From Limnephilus marmoratus (taxonomy: Eukaryota > Arthropoda > Insecta > Trichoptera > Limnephilidae), in NCBI GenBank assembly GCA_917880885.1, contig OU862922.1, positions 22,010,627-22,074,626 of the forward strand: 64,000 bases of DNA, read 5' to 3'. Under the pieces are notes generated by a model. It was given only the letters and a program-made list of their open reading frames with translations. It did no database searches and was not told the DNA's origin. Both the position numbers and the translations under genes were made by a program. Positions within the stretch are counted from its first letter, which is position 1; every line of letters begins with the position of its first letter. Positions 1 to 11,100 of this stretch are shown here, piece by piece.

Positions 1-186
1 GGAAACTTTCCGAAATTCCAAAAATGTTTTAAAGATTGGAAGGCTAAAACAGTATTTAAAATATACAGTAAATGTATTTTTATTGAACAACAAACGAAAG
101 GAGATGCTGAGAATTGGTACAAGGAGAATCAAGAAATTTAAAGGAATCGTGAACTGCAATATGGAAGTGATTTCACTTTTTTTTAC

Positions 187-440
187 ATGAGCACCGCGCA
201 AGAGTCTCCCACTACTCCCGTCTGGTCCAGTGAGACTATGGCATCTTCAATTGGAGTATGCTGTGAGGCTGAAGGTAGTGAGGATGGGAATGAGATGGGA
301 AAGAGGAAGGTGGGAAAGTACCTGGCTATTCAGATCTGGTAACCAAACACGCTAAAGCCATTGCAAGCAACGTTATACCAGGGCGATACTGAGAGTATCT
401 TCCGCTCTGGAACGTGCCGCAAATATACTTTACCTACTCG
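187..440 (-). repeat. SINE A copy, head-truncated
   Basis: Minus-strand copy of the family best seen at 10,630-11,052. It keeps the tail, body and the diagnostic GCGGCACGTTCCAGAG block (reversed, about 400-420) but lacks the tRNA-like head. It is mirrored in the right arm at 20,283-20,545. Confidence 0.8.
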
Positions 441-585
441 TATTATACTATATTGCCAATATATTTTTCTGATTTTTCTGTTTCCAGATTTTCGAATGAG
501 TTTCGCTTATATTGTCTTCATGTAAATATATATTTTATAAAATTTTTCTTTATTCATTGAATTATTTTTTACATGTTTGAGGATT

Positions 586-637
586 TTTCGATCAACATGG
601 TATGTTGATCGAAATATTTATATTTCGATCAACATAT
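586..637. repeat. Short palindrome plus third copy of its arm
   Basis: TTTCGATCAACAT (586-598) and its reverse complement (602-614) form a hairpin with a 3-bp loop. A third TTTCGATCAACAT lies at about 625-637. The same cluster is mirrored at about 20,060-20,125 in the right arm. Function unknown. Confidence 0.6.
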
Positions 638-784
638 TCATATTTAAATGTTATAATTTGAGGGTTCATAAAGTTAAAAATAAAAACATAGGTAAGGATA
701 TATATTTTTTTTTATTTTAAGAAAGACAAACATTCACTGGTTACGAATAACCAGACAATATTTGAAAATATCTTACTTTTTTTA

Positions 785-1235
785 CATCAGCTCCATACAG
801 AAGGCTCTGAGGAAAAAAGAATTCTATCAGGGCCTATGTCATCTTTGGAGATGTTGTATCGAGGGTCTTTTTAGGGAAAGGAAGTTTTGGGAATGAAAAG
901 GGTATTAGGGATGGGTAGAAATCGGGGTTTAGTGTACCCAGGAATGACGGACGTATGAATCCATGCCTCCCACTGCGGTGTAACGTGATATTCCCAGAGA
1001 GTACAGCTGGAGAAGTTAAAGGAACTCCCTCAATCATTCTCTCGCGATCCGGCCTGCCATGCAGCTGGTGGGCAGGCGCATCCTCTACGAAGACTCGGAT
1101 AAACCTCACCCCATGAACCCGGGCACCCCTACCATGTCACCAAACGTAGCGAACCACTTGGAGTGACCTATGGCAGAGGTGTTGGTTAATAAATGATTCC
1201 CTGGGCGGCGGTACCCATACCCGCCTCCAAAATTA
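785..1235 (-). repeat. SINE B copy
   Basis: Nearly full-length minus-strand copy of family B. In the sense orientation it begins in the GGTACCGCCGCCC region at about 1,230 and ends in the TGTATGGAGCTGATG tail near 785. Open frames across it have stops that differ between copies, so it is not coding. Mirrored at 19,465-19,915. Confidence 0.82.
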
Positions 1236-1904
1236 CCACCACAGTAAGCAGAAATTATTGCTTGTGTCGAGATGGAGGATTTAGCCACAGATGAACTGAA
1301 CATACAACGCCTGAGTGGGATCCAAACTCGGCCATTGACCGGTCGAATGTACTGCTCTGCTGGTCATACGTGTGAATAAAATACAAAAACACCATATCTT
1401 TTTTATCGGCGTCGACTAATCGTAACTTGAAACAAAAATGTCCAAGCCACAATAAAAATAAATGTTCGACTATTATGTGATAAGCGTCCTTGGGACAGCT
1501 GATCCATTCATAACTTACATCTCAAGTGTTTATGCGTATCCTTAATTATAAACAAACTGCCTCGAAAAACGTTCTAAATTCTTTCCGACCACAATTGATG
1601 CTCATTATGTGATAATTATTTATCTTAATCAAGTTATTTCATTTTTATTGTTTATCTTTCTATGGGTCATTGAACATTCAACAGTCAACCATTACATTCA
1701 CGGAATTCTCGTGTCACAATAAATAAGATGGGCATTATTTTGCTTTTGCTTAAAGATGAACAAAATTGAATTAGTTACATAAAATAAAATTAGAATTTTA
1801 TAAAAGCTCAAAAAATTTTTTCAATGTAGGAACCCAAATGATTTGTTTTATTCATAAAAAGGCATAAAAGCTTATAAAAATGTTAAAAGGGTATAAAACC
1901 TCTC
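1236..1904. other. Arm filler, no gene seen
   Basis: Sequence shared with the right arm (about 18,610-19,460). A 65-codon minus frame (1,255-1,452) has a counterpart at 19,109-19,318 that keeps the stretch YDQQSSTFDRSMAEFGS, but neither has a start context or recognisable domain. It is probably an old repeat. Confidence 0.5.
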
Positions 1905-2505
1905 AAAAGCTGGGCGTTACTGTACAGGGCCCGCAGATAATTTAATAGTATACAACTGCTAACCCTGTACAAATCACAAGTGCGCCCCACGGTTGAATTT
2001 GACAGCCACCTCTGGTCTGGAGCTCCAAAATACCTGAAAAATACCCTCGACTCTGTGCAAAAACGTGCGGTCCGTTTGATAGATTCTCACATCTTAATAG
2101 ACGGGTTGCAATCTTTAGAGCACAGGCGTCGGGTGGGAATGCTATCCTTGTTCTACCGATATTACGATGGAAGATGCTTCGAAGAATTAGCGTAATTGAT
2201 CCCTTCGGCACCGGCGCATTGTCGGGAAACACGCCAAACGCGTGCCCTACATTTGTACACGATTGACATTTGTCACACGAGAACGGGTCGCTTCTTCGAC
2301 TCGTTCTTGTGTTCAACAGCTCGGCTGTGGAATGATTTGCCGGCCTCTGTGTTTCCTCCTTCCTACAACATGGGTCTCTTCAAGACCAATGTTCATTCCT
2401 TCCTCTCCTCAAAAAGACCCTCCACACAGCATCCCAGATGACATAGGCCCTGAAGGAAATTATTTTCCTCAGGGCCCCCTGTGTGGAGTTAATGTAAAAA
2501 AAAAA
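1905..2505 (+). pseudogene. LINE L 3' fragment (CR1/jockey-like reverse transcriptase C-terminus)
   Basis: Broken plus-strand frames (1,980-2,195 and 2,196-2,441) encode the region after the RT domain of a non-LTR retrotransposon. Recognisable pieces are SHLWSGAPKYL, QKRAVRLI, HRRRVGMLSLFYR, FFDSFLCSTARLWNDLP and MGLFKTNVHSF. A stop at about 2,193 splits the frame. The fragment ends in a hairpin at 2,420-2,488 and a 13-A tail at about 2,496. The 5' end is lost. Clade assignment (CR1 or jockey group) is from remembered family resemblance. Confidence 0.8.
2420..2488 (+). other. LINE/SINE 3'-terminal hairpin
   Basis: The outer stem is CTCCACACAG (2,420-2,429) with CTGTGTGGAG (2,479-2,488). The inner stem is GGCCCTGA-GGAAAT with ATTTTCCTCAGGGCC. 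A poly-A tail follows. The same hairpin ends SINE B copies, so it is likely the template recognition structure for the LINE's reverse transcriptase. Confidence 0.65.
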
Positions 2506-3171
2506 AAAACAATAGAGTGTAAATCTGAAGTGGCCTCCCAGGTAAGTATGGTCCAATATGTTTTCTGCCTGTGCAGAATATAAATAAAACAATATACGTT
2601 CATTTTAATGCAGCATTACGTTCTTTGGTCAAATGCATTGTACTATAGACTACAGTTTTATTTTGGTGATCGTCGAACCGGTGAATGCAATCTGTTACCC
2701 ACAAGTTGTGATAATAGTTTGTCTAGTGTCTAGTCCTTAGTTAGAAGAAAGATAAATTTGTACGACGCCTGATTAAAGGTGATTTTTCACAAAAACGGCC
2801 CTATACAAATCATCAGAATATGATTATTAGGCTTTCTGGTAAGCGCGCTAAAAGAAGAAAAAAGACGTAAGGTGTTTTGTCATACCTATATAACATGTTA
2901 AATAACGGAAATAAATGTGCTTTTTGTAATTTTCGGAGCATATTTCGAAAAACATTTTTCTAATAGGTAGGTAAATAATTAAATAATTACTTTTTCAAAA
3001 TGTAAAGAAATTCATGGATTATTTTCATCAATAACATATATATTTTTAAGAGCTCAAACACTTTAAGTGTTCAAGAGAATTATGTTATATTTCGGAAGAA
3101 ATTCAGAATGGAATATGGCAAAATTGTTTAAATAGACAGAGGTGATAGATACACACACATTTGTATCATAA
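2506..3171. other. Segment present only in the left arm
   Basis: No counterpart in the right arm, where the LINE L fragment runs uninterrupted. It is bounded by two copies of LINE L sequence (about 2,308 and 3,174), which fits a tandem duplication or a second insertion. AT-rich, no coding frame recognised. Confidence 0.6.
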
Positions 3172-3372
3172 ATCTTCGACTCGTTCTTGTGTTCAACAGC
3201 TCGGCTATGAAATGATTTGCCGGCCTCTGTGTTTCCTCCTTCCTAAAACATGGGTCTCTTCAAGACAAATGTTCATTCCTTCCTCTCCTCAAAAAAACCC
3301 TCCACACAGCATCCCAGATGACATGGCCCCGAGGGAAATTATTTTCCTCAGTGTAGAGTTAATGAAAAAAAA
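3172..3372 (+). pseudogene. Second LINE L 3' end
   Basis: Repeats about 2,308-2,490 with differences such as AAGACAAATGTTC instead of AAGACCAATGTTC. The right arm (18,015-18,200) matches this copy better than the first. It is therefore probably the ancestral one, and the first copy plus 2,506-3,171 the later addition. Confidence 0.7.
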
Positions 3373-3437
3373 ATAATAAAAGATGAGCAAAAATACATGT
3401 TAACGTTTTAATAAAGTAAATAAGTAAAGTAAGTAGC

Positions 3438-3830
3438 AACAACCGCGTGGTCTGGGGGTAAGGCTCTTGACTCGCAATCAAGGTAGCGGGATCAATTCAA
3501 CAATTTGTGTTATTTCACAATTAATTCCTTAACAATAATATATATCTAGTATATTTGCGGCACGTTCCAGAGTGAAAGATACTCTCAGTATCGCCCTTGT
3601 GTAAGACCACCATTCAAAATAAATTAATTGAAAAATTGCTTGAAATAGCTTTAGCCGTGTTTGGTGACTAGATCTGAAAAGCCAGGTTCTTGCCCATATT
3701 TCTATTCCCCATCTCCTTCCCCTCCCCACTAGCTTTATCCTCACAACATACCCCTAATTGGGGATGCCATAGTTTCACTGTCTCCAGACGGGAGAAGCTG
3801 GGGCTCTTGTGAGGAATTTACATAAAAAAC
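3438..3830 (+). repeat. SINE A copy, near full length
   Basis: Begins with a degenerate tRNA-like head (TGGTCTGGGGGTAAGG as A-box region, GGGATCAATTC as degraded B box). The GCGGCACGTTCCAGAG block and the CTCACAACATACCCC block follow, and it ends ATTTACATAAAAAA. Mirrored at 17,535-17,940. Confidence 0.8.
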
Positions 3831-4224
3831 CATAAAAAAGCGTTTATACGCAAATTGGTTATGCTAGTCTTTTTTATTTTTCAGCCATGTGTGTTGAATT
3901 TTTTTAAATAATCATTTAGTAAAAAAAAAAATATCTTTAATCCACAGTAATTATGAGTATTTTTTAATGTCATTAAAATCAACATAGAATTACATAAATG
4001 CTTATCAAATCTATCATGTTTGACAGTAGGTATCTTTTCAAATTAAAGTTAACTAATGCATTCTCGTCATAGGAGAAACAATTTTAAGATTCTTTTGTGG
4101 ACCTTAAAACGAAAATATGCATTATATTCTTTTAGGAGGAAAAAAGGAAAACACAACAAAGGGAAAGCATAAAACGGTTTAAGTAAACAATTAAAATAAC
4201 ATGCCGTCGCTAACAAATAAATAG

Positions 4225-4400
4225 TATTTAGCAATAACTAACTAACCATCACGCAAACAACTAGGTATTGGCATATATTTCTTTGCCTCATTCACAATTC
4301 ACATTCATAATCGCTCTTCTGTTTTTCTGACTTTTGGCTTGGCCTGACTCAAGAATTTGTTTAATATGATCATGCCGTGTCTTCCTCGGGCATATTTACT
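4225..4400 (-). pseudogene. LINE C 3' fragment
   Basis: Minus-strand 3' end of the lineage best preserved at 29,780-30,215 and 44,560-45,125 (words for GRARKT.HDQ, NRR, MNVNEA, then a GATGGTTAGTTAG tail). Mirrored at 16,965-17,180. Confidence 0.6.
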
Positions 4401-4536
4401 ACTCTAGAACAAGCTGCAAATAAGTACAACATATTATTTTTAATGAATAGGTACATTATGAAATAACACAAAACACACCCCCACCCTTAGTAATAATACA
4501 TTGTACCAACCCACTGTCAAGTCATTTATATGTTTG

Positions 4537-4580
4537 CCCTGAGGAAGAAACGGTGGTTCCGAAACCGGTCGGCGTTAATA
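4537..4580 (+). other. Penelope/hammerhead-like motif
   Basis: CCCTGAGGAAGAAACGG is followed by TTCCGAAACCGGTC, a C-TGA-GGA / GAAAC arrangement around a small stem (GGAA...TTCC). It resembles the motif at 43,400-43,445 and the terminal repeats of Penelope-like retroelements. The right-arm copy is at 16,765-16,805. Ribozyme activity is not implied. Confidence 0.35.
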
Positions 4581-4629
4581 AAATATATAAGTGGTTCTAA
4601 CAAAGATATATTGTTTAATTTATAAATAA

Positions 4630-4690
4630 AATGTTACTTGCGCACTCCGGGATTTGAACCCGCGACCTCTAGACCACGGAAGCCGCAATT
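4630..4690 (-). repeat. tRNA-like SINE head, left arm only
   Basis: Reverse complement contains GGTTCAAATCCCGG-like B-box sequence and the GTGCGCAAGTAAC exit also seen in SINE A. It lies in the roughly 215-bp segment (4,575-4,790) that is missing from the right arm. Confidence 0.6.
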
Positions 4691-4914
4691 CATGACTTTA
4701 AAGTAATTTCTGTTTACTTGCTCGTCTAAACTAACTAGAACCAGGACATCTCTTCTTTTCGTTCCATCTGATTACTTACTACACTACAAAAAATTGTCAT
4801 CAAAATTTTTTTGTTGGTTAATATCGCCAAATTCTAGTTTTTTTTTTTTTTAATTTTCCTCCGGCTTTTTCATAAATGTGCAATTGTAGTCTCTGAAGAG
4901 CCAGTTTAGTAATA

Positions 4915-5350
4915 TTAATTTTACATTAGCGCTGACATTTTTGGGGGTGCGTGTGGATAGTCTTTTTAGGAAAGGAACGAAAGGAAGTTCTGGGCAAGAA
5001 AAGCGAATGAAGGTTGGGTTGGTTAATCTGGGGGTTAGTGTGTCCAGGAGTGACGGATGTATGAGTCCATCCCTCCCACTTCGGTGAAAGGCGATGTTCC
5101 GAGAAAAAATGACTGAAGAAGTCAGAAGTCGTCGAAATGGTTCCCTCGACCATTCTCTCCCGTTCCGGCCTGCCATGCACCTGGTGGGCAAACGCATCTA
5201 ACGCCAAGACTCGGTCAAACCTTACCCCATAAACTCGGGCACCCCTGCTAAGTCACCAAATGTAGCGAATCACTTGGGGTGACCTACGACAAAGGTGTTG
5301 GTTATCCAATAAATGGTTCCCGGGGCGACGGTACCCATGTCTGACTCTCA
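4915..5350 (-). repeat. SINE B copy
   Basis: Minus-strand copy with most of the family B body, including the ACTTGGGGTGACCTA and GGTTATCCAATAAATGG blocks. The 3' hairpin is eroded. Mirrored at 16,200-16,622. Confidence 0.8.
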
Positions 5351-6032
5351 AATCGAAATTGAAAAGTCAGAAGGACTAGACGAAACTAAAAGAAAAATAC
5401 CACTTCTAGTAAATTAGTTTAGGCAATTTCGTCTTTATTTTTAGATACAAGCATAGATGCTGTGATTGAATATTAGTTTAACAATGAATTTCAATTCATT
5501 TAGCGAGTAAGAAGTAAATCATTGCTTTAAAAAAAAATGCAGCTTTGGCAAATTCAACATCAGCAAAAAACTATTATTTAATGCGTAAACAACGACGATA
5601 TTGTTGCAACATTGTCTTGGTGAAATTGAAATATTAATTACACACGTTTGACAAAGATCCATCCTTATTGGAATCATACTTGGCGCCAATTTTGAATAGG
5701 TGATGAAGCTGAATTTCAATGTAATCTGTAGCAATGTGCGATATTAGTATGATTGCTTTGTTTTCGCAGAGAACAGAAGACACGCTGTTAAAAAGCGATG
5801 TTGCCAAATGTAGGAGCTGCGATACGCGAGTCAATAAAAGCCAATAAAAACGTATATTTTGCAAAAAATATACGATGGTCTACTGCAGCGCCGCGGCTCG
5901 CCGCTCGGTGACAAAGCACTGAACTAAAATAGCATATTTCAGTTGATTTAGGTACCAATACCGCGTCTGGCTTATTTTCGTTTTTGGACTGTATGAGGGT
6001 ACAGGAGTGGGGAAAACTTGAAATTACATGTG

Positions 6033-6087
6033 TTCAATCCTGCGTCCGTATACCGGACGCAGAATGACGGTCGGACGCAGGATTGAA
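6033..6087. repeat. Palindrome at inner end of left arm
   Basis: TTCAATCCTGCGTCCG (6,033-6,048) and its exact reverse complement (6,072-6,087) enclose 23 bp. It is identical in the right arm (about 15,475-15,529). The following stretch GCAGCAATGATAGCGGGATGT then runs into (AT)n at the arm's inner edge. Confidence 0.8.
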
Positions 6088-6135
6088 TGAAAGTGGACCA
6101 TTAGAAGACGCAGCAATGATAGCGGGATGTATATA

Positions 6136-7124
6136 TATTATGTATGATGTATATATATTATATATTATGACATAAATATTAATATATATATTAATATTTA
6201 TGTCATACCACATTTTGTGGCTCATCTTAGAAGAAGCCACTTAAGTTGCTCATTCTTTCGCATGTAATATATACTTACGTAGATGAAGTACCAACATGCT
6301 GTCTTTTAAATTTTGTTTAAAATATGGTCAGCTATAATATGTAATCAAAAATTATGTTTATTTATTAAAAAAAAATATCTTAAAATAACGTGCATTCCTT
6401 GATCTATTTTAAGAACACACTTACCGCATCACGCTACGTTGCCAAGTTTAATGCTACATATACATACCAATATAGTTCATATGAAGGTAGGTTGACAGAA
6501 CAGGTCGGATGTTGCTTATTCACACATTTATTATTTCAAGCGGCCGTTTTTGATTATTGGCGCGTTTTTTTTAAAATTGGAGTATGATTTGCTAATTAAT
6601 ATTGTTATTTATTTGGTGTTTACGGTTGTTTTTTTTTTTTGTGTTAAGGTTTATTTTATTATTATCACAAATAAAATTAGGTATTTAAATACATATTGGT
6701 GTAGTTTCTTTTATTTGCTACATAATTATTTTATCTTAGTTTTATTAGTGTTTTCGAAAAATTATGAATAAACTTATTAGAAATATATTACAAAACTTAC
6801 TTTGTTCATTGATTCGTACGCTTCTTTAAGTTGTAGGTTGGTTTGCAAATTATAATTTTTAATATGTTTATTAATTTCATGTTTACATACAGTTTTATTA
6901 AAATGTGTGTAAAATGTAATTTTTATATAATGTTTTATATTATCATGTTATACCTACTTATCTTATCTTATCTTACCCTATAATTATTTTTACACGTGTA
7001 AGCATTGTCTCCAGTTGTATGACAGATAGGTAGGTACCTACCTTCCACCAATTTTATACACGTATTCTAATTTTATTATTTTCTATAGTATACATTGTAC
7101 AACCAACGTCTCTACAATAGGCCG
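6136..7124. other. AT-rich core flank, no gene seen
   Basis: Low-complexity AT sequence with a TATATTAATATT palindromic stretch at about 6,120-6,205 and simple TCTTATCTTA repeats near 6,960. No coding frame is supported. Confidence 0.5.
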
Positions 7125-7245
7125 CCCCAAATGGTTTGACTAGGTGTCGCATCTGGGAGAGGGTGGTTGAGGGAGACCTTTTAACCTCTTCAGCCTGGCT
7201 CTCTCGACTCATCACCTTGCACCGCAGTAGAAGGGATAGACCCAT
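7125..7245 (+). repeat. SINE B internal fragment
   Basis: Matches the middle of family B (GGTTGAGGGAGACCTTTTAA, CTTGCACCGCAGTAG) in sense orientation. Both ends are lost. Confidence 0.65.
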
Positions 7246-7253
7246 ATGCCCGT

Positions 7254-7288
7254 TACCGACACACTAATCCCAAGATTAGTGTCGGTGT
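7254..7288. repeat. Palindrome beside the recombinase locus
   Basis: ACCGACACACTAATC and GATTAGTGTCGGT are inverted copies (one 2-bp slip) separated by 4 bp. They lie at the junction between SINE B and LINE L fragments. This may be a chance hairpin or an insertion scar. Confidence 0.45.
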
Positions 7289-7290
7289 GT

Positions 7291-7530
7291 GTGTGTATTA
7301 GAGCACAGGCGTCTGGTTTGAAAGCTGTCCTTGTTCTACTGGTATTTCAATGGAAGATGCTCCGAGGAACTAGCGTCATTGATCCCTTTGGCACCGGTCT
7401 CTTTAGTCGGGTAACACGTCAAACGTGTGCCCAACATTTGTCACATGAGAACGGGTCATTTCTACGACTCATTTTTGCCTGCCTCTGTGTGTCCTCCCTC
7501 CTACAATACGGGTCTCAAACGTACCTTTCA
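7291..7530 (+). pseudogene. LINE L fragment
   Basis: Degenerate plus-strand piece of the LINE L C-terminus (matches GAGCACAGGCGTC, TCATTGATCCCTT, TTTGTCACATGAGAACGGG at other copies). It is frameshifted and lacks both ends. Confidence 0.7.
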
Positions 7531-7920
7531 ACATTTCAAGGGTGATAAAATAAAAACGATCATTTTGAAAAAAAACTCTTTAATTTGAATTTTTTAAAAC
7601 AAAAAATATTACTATACATACTAAAAAAAGTGTGTAATCATTTGAAAAATAACATAACACAATAAAAAAATAATTATAGCCTAATAACTTTATATTCACA
7701 ATCATTATAAAAACAGCATAATATAATAAAAAATTAAATCATAATTAAAACCAAATAACTTTTTATTATACATCTATCACGAAACATTTAGCGTTGTACA
7801 TTACAGAAGAATCCTTCGTTTTTTTTTATTTAACAAGGGATATCAAATTATACCTTGCACATAAATTTAACAAAAACTAAAATAAATTATAACCCTCCAC
7901 AACCAATATCATGATGAAAG

Positions 7921-8130
7921 ATAAAGGGGCCTTATTCGCCCGGTACTCTGTATGCCAGTATTACAAAAGATAAAATATATGGAACTGCTATAACGACTGC
8001 CAATGATCAAACTATGGAACAAGCCAACAGCTACTTTACGATTGCTTCACGCTTTATATCAGCTGTAGTGGAATCGGAGTCGATACCTTTGGATCGTTCA
8101 ATCGTTGAAGCCGGTATAGCGGTCTCTTAA
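7921..8130 (+). CDS. Unknown 69-codon open stretch convergent with the recombinase gene
   Basis: One plus frame is open from about 7,921 to a TAA at 8,128-8,130, preceded by two in-frame TGA codons at 7,912-7,917. The only in-frame ATG is at 8,014, giving 38 aa (starts MEQANSYFTIASRFISAVV). Composition is more protein-like and more GC-balanced than its surroundings. It ends 25 bp from the recombinase stop on the opposite strand. It could be an exon of a second small gene, the tail of a decayed gene, or chance. I do not recognise the product. Confidence 0.3.
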   Translation: MKGPYSPGTLYASITKDKIYGTAITTANDQTMEQANSYFTIASRFISAVVESESIPLDRSIVEAGIAVS

Positions 8131-8155
8131 TCAATACAATTCATTTGAATTCAAG

Positions 8156-11100
8156 TTAAGCATCCTGGAGGTAGAATTCTCTTTTTCTCTGCAAATCCTT
8201 AGGTAAGGGCAATTTCTTGACACGGTGATTATTAATAAATGTATTAATTTGCTTCCATGACCTCATTGACAATATTCCTGTTTGTTTTTTTATTTCGTTT
8301 ATTTTCGAAGCGCCAGGATCAATCCCTTCGATGAAATAATTTGCAAAGTTTTTATAAAGTTCATCTTTTTCTTGATTAAGCCACCTTCTTCTAACTATAA
8401 TTTTTTTTGCCATATTCCCATCAAGTAAATTACTTGGTAAAGACTCTTGGTCATTTTCTAAGCTATTATCCAACGTAACATGATCCACATTTTCTTTATG
8501 TGATTCTTCAGGTTGAGGGACGGAATCTATTTCATTTTGTAAAGTTGTTGTAATGTTCGTTCCATTATCAGACTGTGATCGGCAAGATATTTTTCCCTCA
8601 GCTAATTGCAGTAAATTCAAGCCAACTTTACCTTTCTCAAGAGCTAGTTGTGGTATCATGTAATTCCCTTTATGTGTACCTGGTGTATGCCCTAAGAAAT
8701 GAGACAAAGCGTTTACATAAGCATTATTCTTTCCAGCTACTTGGCTCATGGTTGCAACATGGTGTCGCAGCCCAGTTGAAGTTATATGATCTGAATTCAC
8801 AAAGGAAAACTTGTGTCTTAGTTCCCTTAAAATTTGCGTGCCACAAAAATAAGGTTCACCTCCTAGTTTTGGGAATAAATATTTGTTTTCATTTGGAATT
8901 CCAACTAAATTTCTGTATGCAAATATAGTGTCTACATTTTTTTTCATCTGATTTCGAAGAAGTATTGGAACTGTTCTCCCCCTTTTTCCTGGGATATGGA
9001 AGCAATATAATGTATGTATAGCATTTTGCTCCTCAGAACTCATGATTTCCAATATTTCTTTAGGAATGTCTTGTTTTTCATTTTGGCTGGCTATATAATT
9101 TTCTAATGGAGCTCTTGCAACTTCTCCTGCCCTCCTCCTATTAAAAATTATAATATGAGCAATTGTTATTTTACATAGCTCCTCATAGGCGATATAAGAC
9201 TTTTCACATTCAAATCGTTGAGCTATATTCACTTCTAGTTTCATAACTTCCGTGCATATTTTTTTTATATCAGTAGTTAAAGGCATGACATCAGTTTTCA
9301 GCATTTTTTGAGTTTTCCTTGATTTTTCAGCGTTAGTAGAAATTTCAAATTTCCAAGCGTGACCAAAGATTATTTTAAATTCAGACAACTTGTTTTTTAT
9401 AACATCTTTGGATGAAGTGGTCAGCACAGGATTCTGTATTGTTTTACGCATCAAAATATCAGCACAATCTTTTATAGCTGTACAAAGTCGTTGAGGGATG
9501 CTAGGAATTTTTACAGAACCTGTACTTTCATCGTAACCACTATTTATTTTGACAGCGTCAATAAAAACATTAAAATGTATAGGGTCAAATGCAAGGTCAA
9601 ATGAGGATATTGCAGGATTTTTTTCTTTGATGACCATGAACAGTCTAGCGAGATCTCTCATCTTGGATGTAATGTGTGTTTTCAAATGATGTTCTTTATG
9701 ATTGCTTAATAGTAGGGAACCATATGCACAAATTAATGGCTCAGACTTTGCAATTTTTGCAATAGGATCATTTTTGAACACAGGAAATATCTGAGATCTT
9801 AAAGATTCAGTGATCTCAGAATTGTCTGGGGATAATAAAATAGCGGATGATTTTAACACTCTGCAGCGTTTTAGTGGATTTCCTTCATGTGATTGTTTTC
9901 TATTCGAACATTTTTTCAGGTGTCTATAGAGTAAACTTCTTTTGAATGTGCCACAGCATTCTATACAAACCGCATAATCTTTAGCTGTCGCAGTCGTTCT
10001 TGGGCGGCGATTCGGTAGTATTATTCCATCAACTCTATTTATCGCGTCCTGATTATATAGATAATTGCCTCTATTTCTTATTTTCTTCGAAATTAATTCA
10101 CGCTTTTTTTTTCGTTCGCGCAGATCGGGATCTAAAATTTTATTATATTCAATCACTTCTGCCTCTAAGGGATGTTGGATAGTGATGTGGCGTACAAAGT
10201 TGGTTATCAGCTTGAAGCAGTATGGACAGAAGTTTTTACGGTCATAAACTCTTGGTTTTTTACTAGCTAAATCAGATGTACATTGTTTTGAAGTTGATGA
10301 CACACAGCAGTCCGTTTTCTCCTGCTTCCCTGGATGATCGCTGGTATATGAATCTAAAATTTAAAAATACAATAACATTTTATAACATATTTAATAAATT
10401 AAATTTGTGTGGAAAATTATACAGAGTGAATTATACAAAGTTACCACACAAACTTAAACCAGCGATTCCTGAGCATATGTGGTGTGTCAGTCATTTTATT
10501 ATGGGATGACTTCTTTGTTCGGTAAACTTAAACGTTCACGGGGTCGGTAAGTTTTCTTTGTATTTGTGTTTTTTGCGTTTTGTTTTTTTTTTTTTAATTT
10601 TTTTTTTACATTAACTCCGGCCTCCATAGTCCGGCCTATTTGACGACCGCCATAGTCCAGTGGGTAAGACTCTTGACTCACAATCCGGAGGTCGCAGGTT
10701 CGAACCCGGCATGCGCAAATTAATTTTATTTGATAAATTTGTGTTATTTCACAATTAATTCATTTAAAATAATATATAGTATATTTGCGGCACGTTCCAG
10801 AGTGGAAGATACTATCAGTATCGCCCTGGTGTAAGTAAGAACACCATTCAGAATTAAAACGTTGCTTGAAAATGGCTTTATCCGTGTTTGGTGACCAGAT
10901 CTGAATCGCCAGGTACTTCCCAACCTTCCTATTCGCCACCTCCTTCCCCTCCCCACTACCTTCAGCCTCACAACATACCCCGATTGGGGATTCCATGGTG
11001 TCACTGGCTCCAGACGGGAGCAGTTGAGATTCTTGTGCGGTATTCCCTGTAAAAAAAAACTCCACACAGGAGGCCCTTAAGAAAACGATTTCCCTCAAGG

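Larger units (their letters stand above)
1..6135 (+). repeat. Left arm of giant inverted repeat
   Basis: Reads as the reverse complement of 15,431-20,727, in order and without rearrangement: base 1 pairs with 20,727 and 6,131 with about 15,431. Sampled identity is 1-2 differences in about 190 bp near 5,881-6,130, and about 90-95% near 1-60 and 4,080-4,170. The arm holds SINE A, SINE B and LINE fragments but no intact gene. Relative to the right arm it has two extra segments, about 2,310-3,172 and about 4,575-4,790. Its outer end is not in the window. A diverged continuation inward to about 6,255 is possible, because the words TTTATGT and TGGCTCA are shared with 15,270-15,370 reversed. Confidence 0.93.

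Noticed and set aside
834..1452. Several 65-91 codon frames in the left arm, with partial counterparts in the right arm
   Set aside because: They lie on SINE B and repeat sequence; frames and stops differ between copies.
7254..7288. Second recombinase core site
   Set aside because: Arms are imperfect and lie between two repeat fragments, unlike the clean 15-5-15 palindrome at 13,785.
8156..10303. Single-exon 715-aa recombinase starting at 10,303
   Set aside because: The codon there is GTG, the frame stays open to an AG acceptor at 10,354-10,355, and upstream exons join in phase, so the single-exon model is probably wrong.
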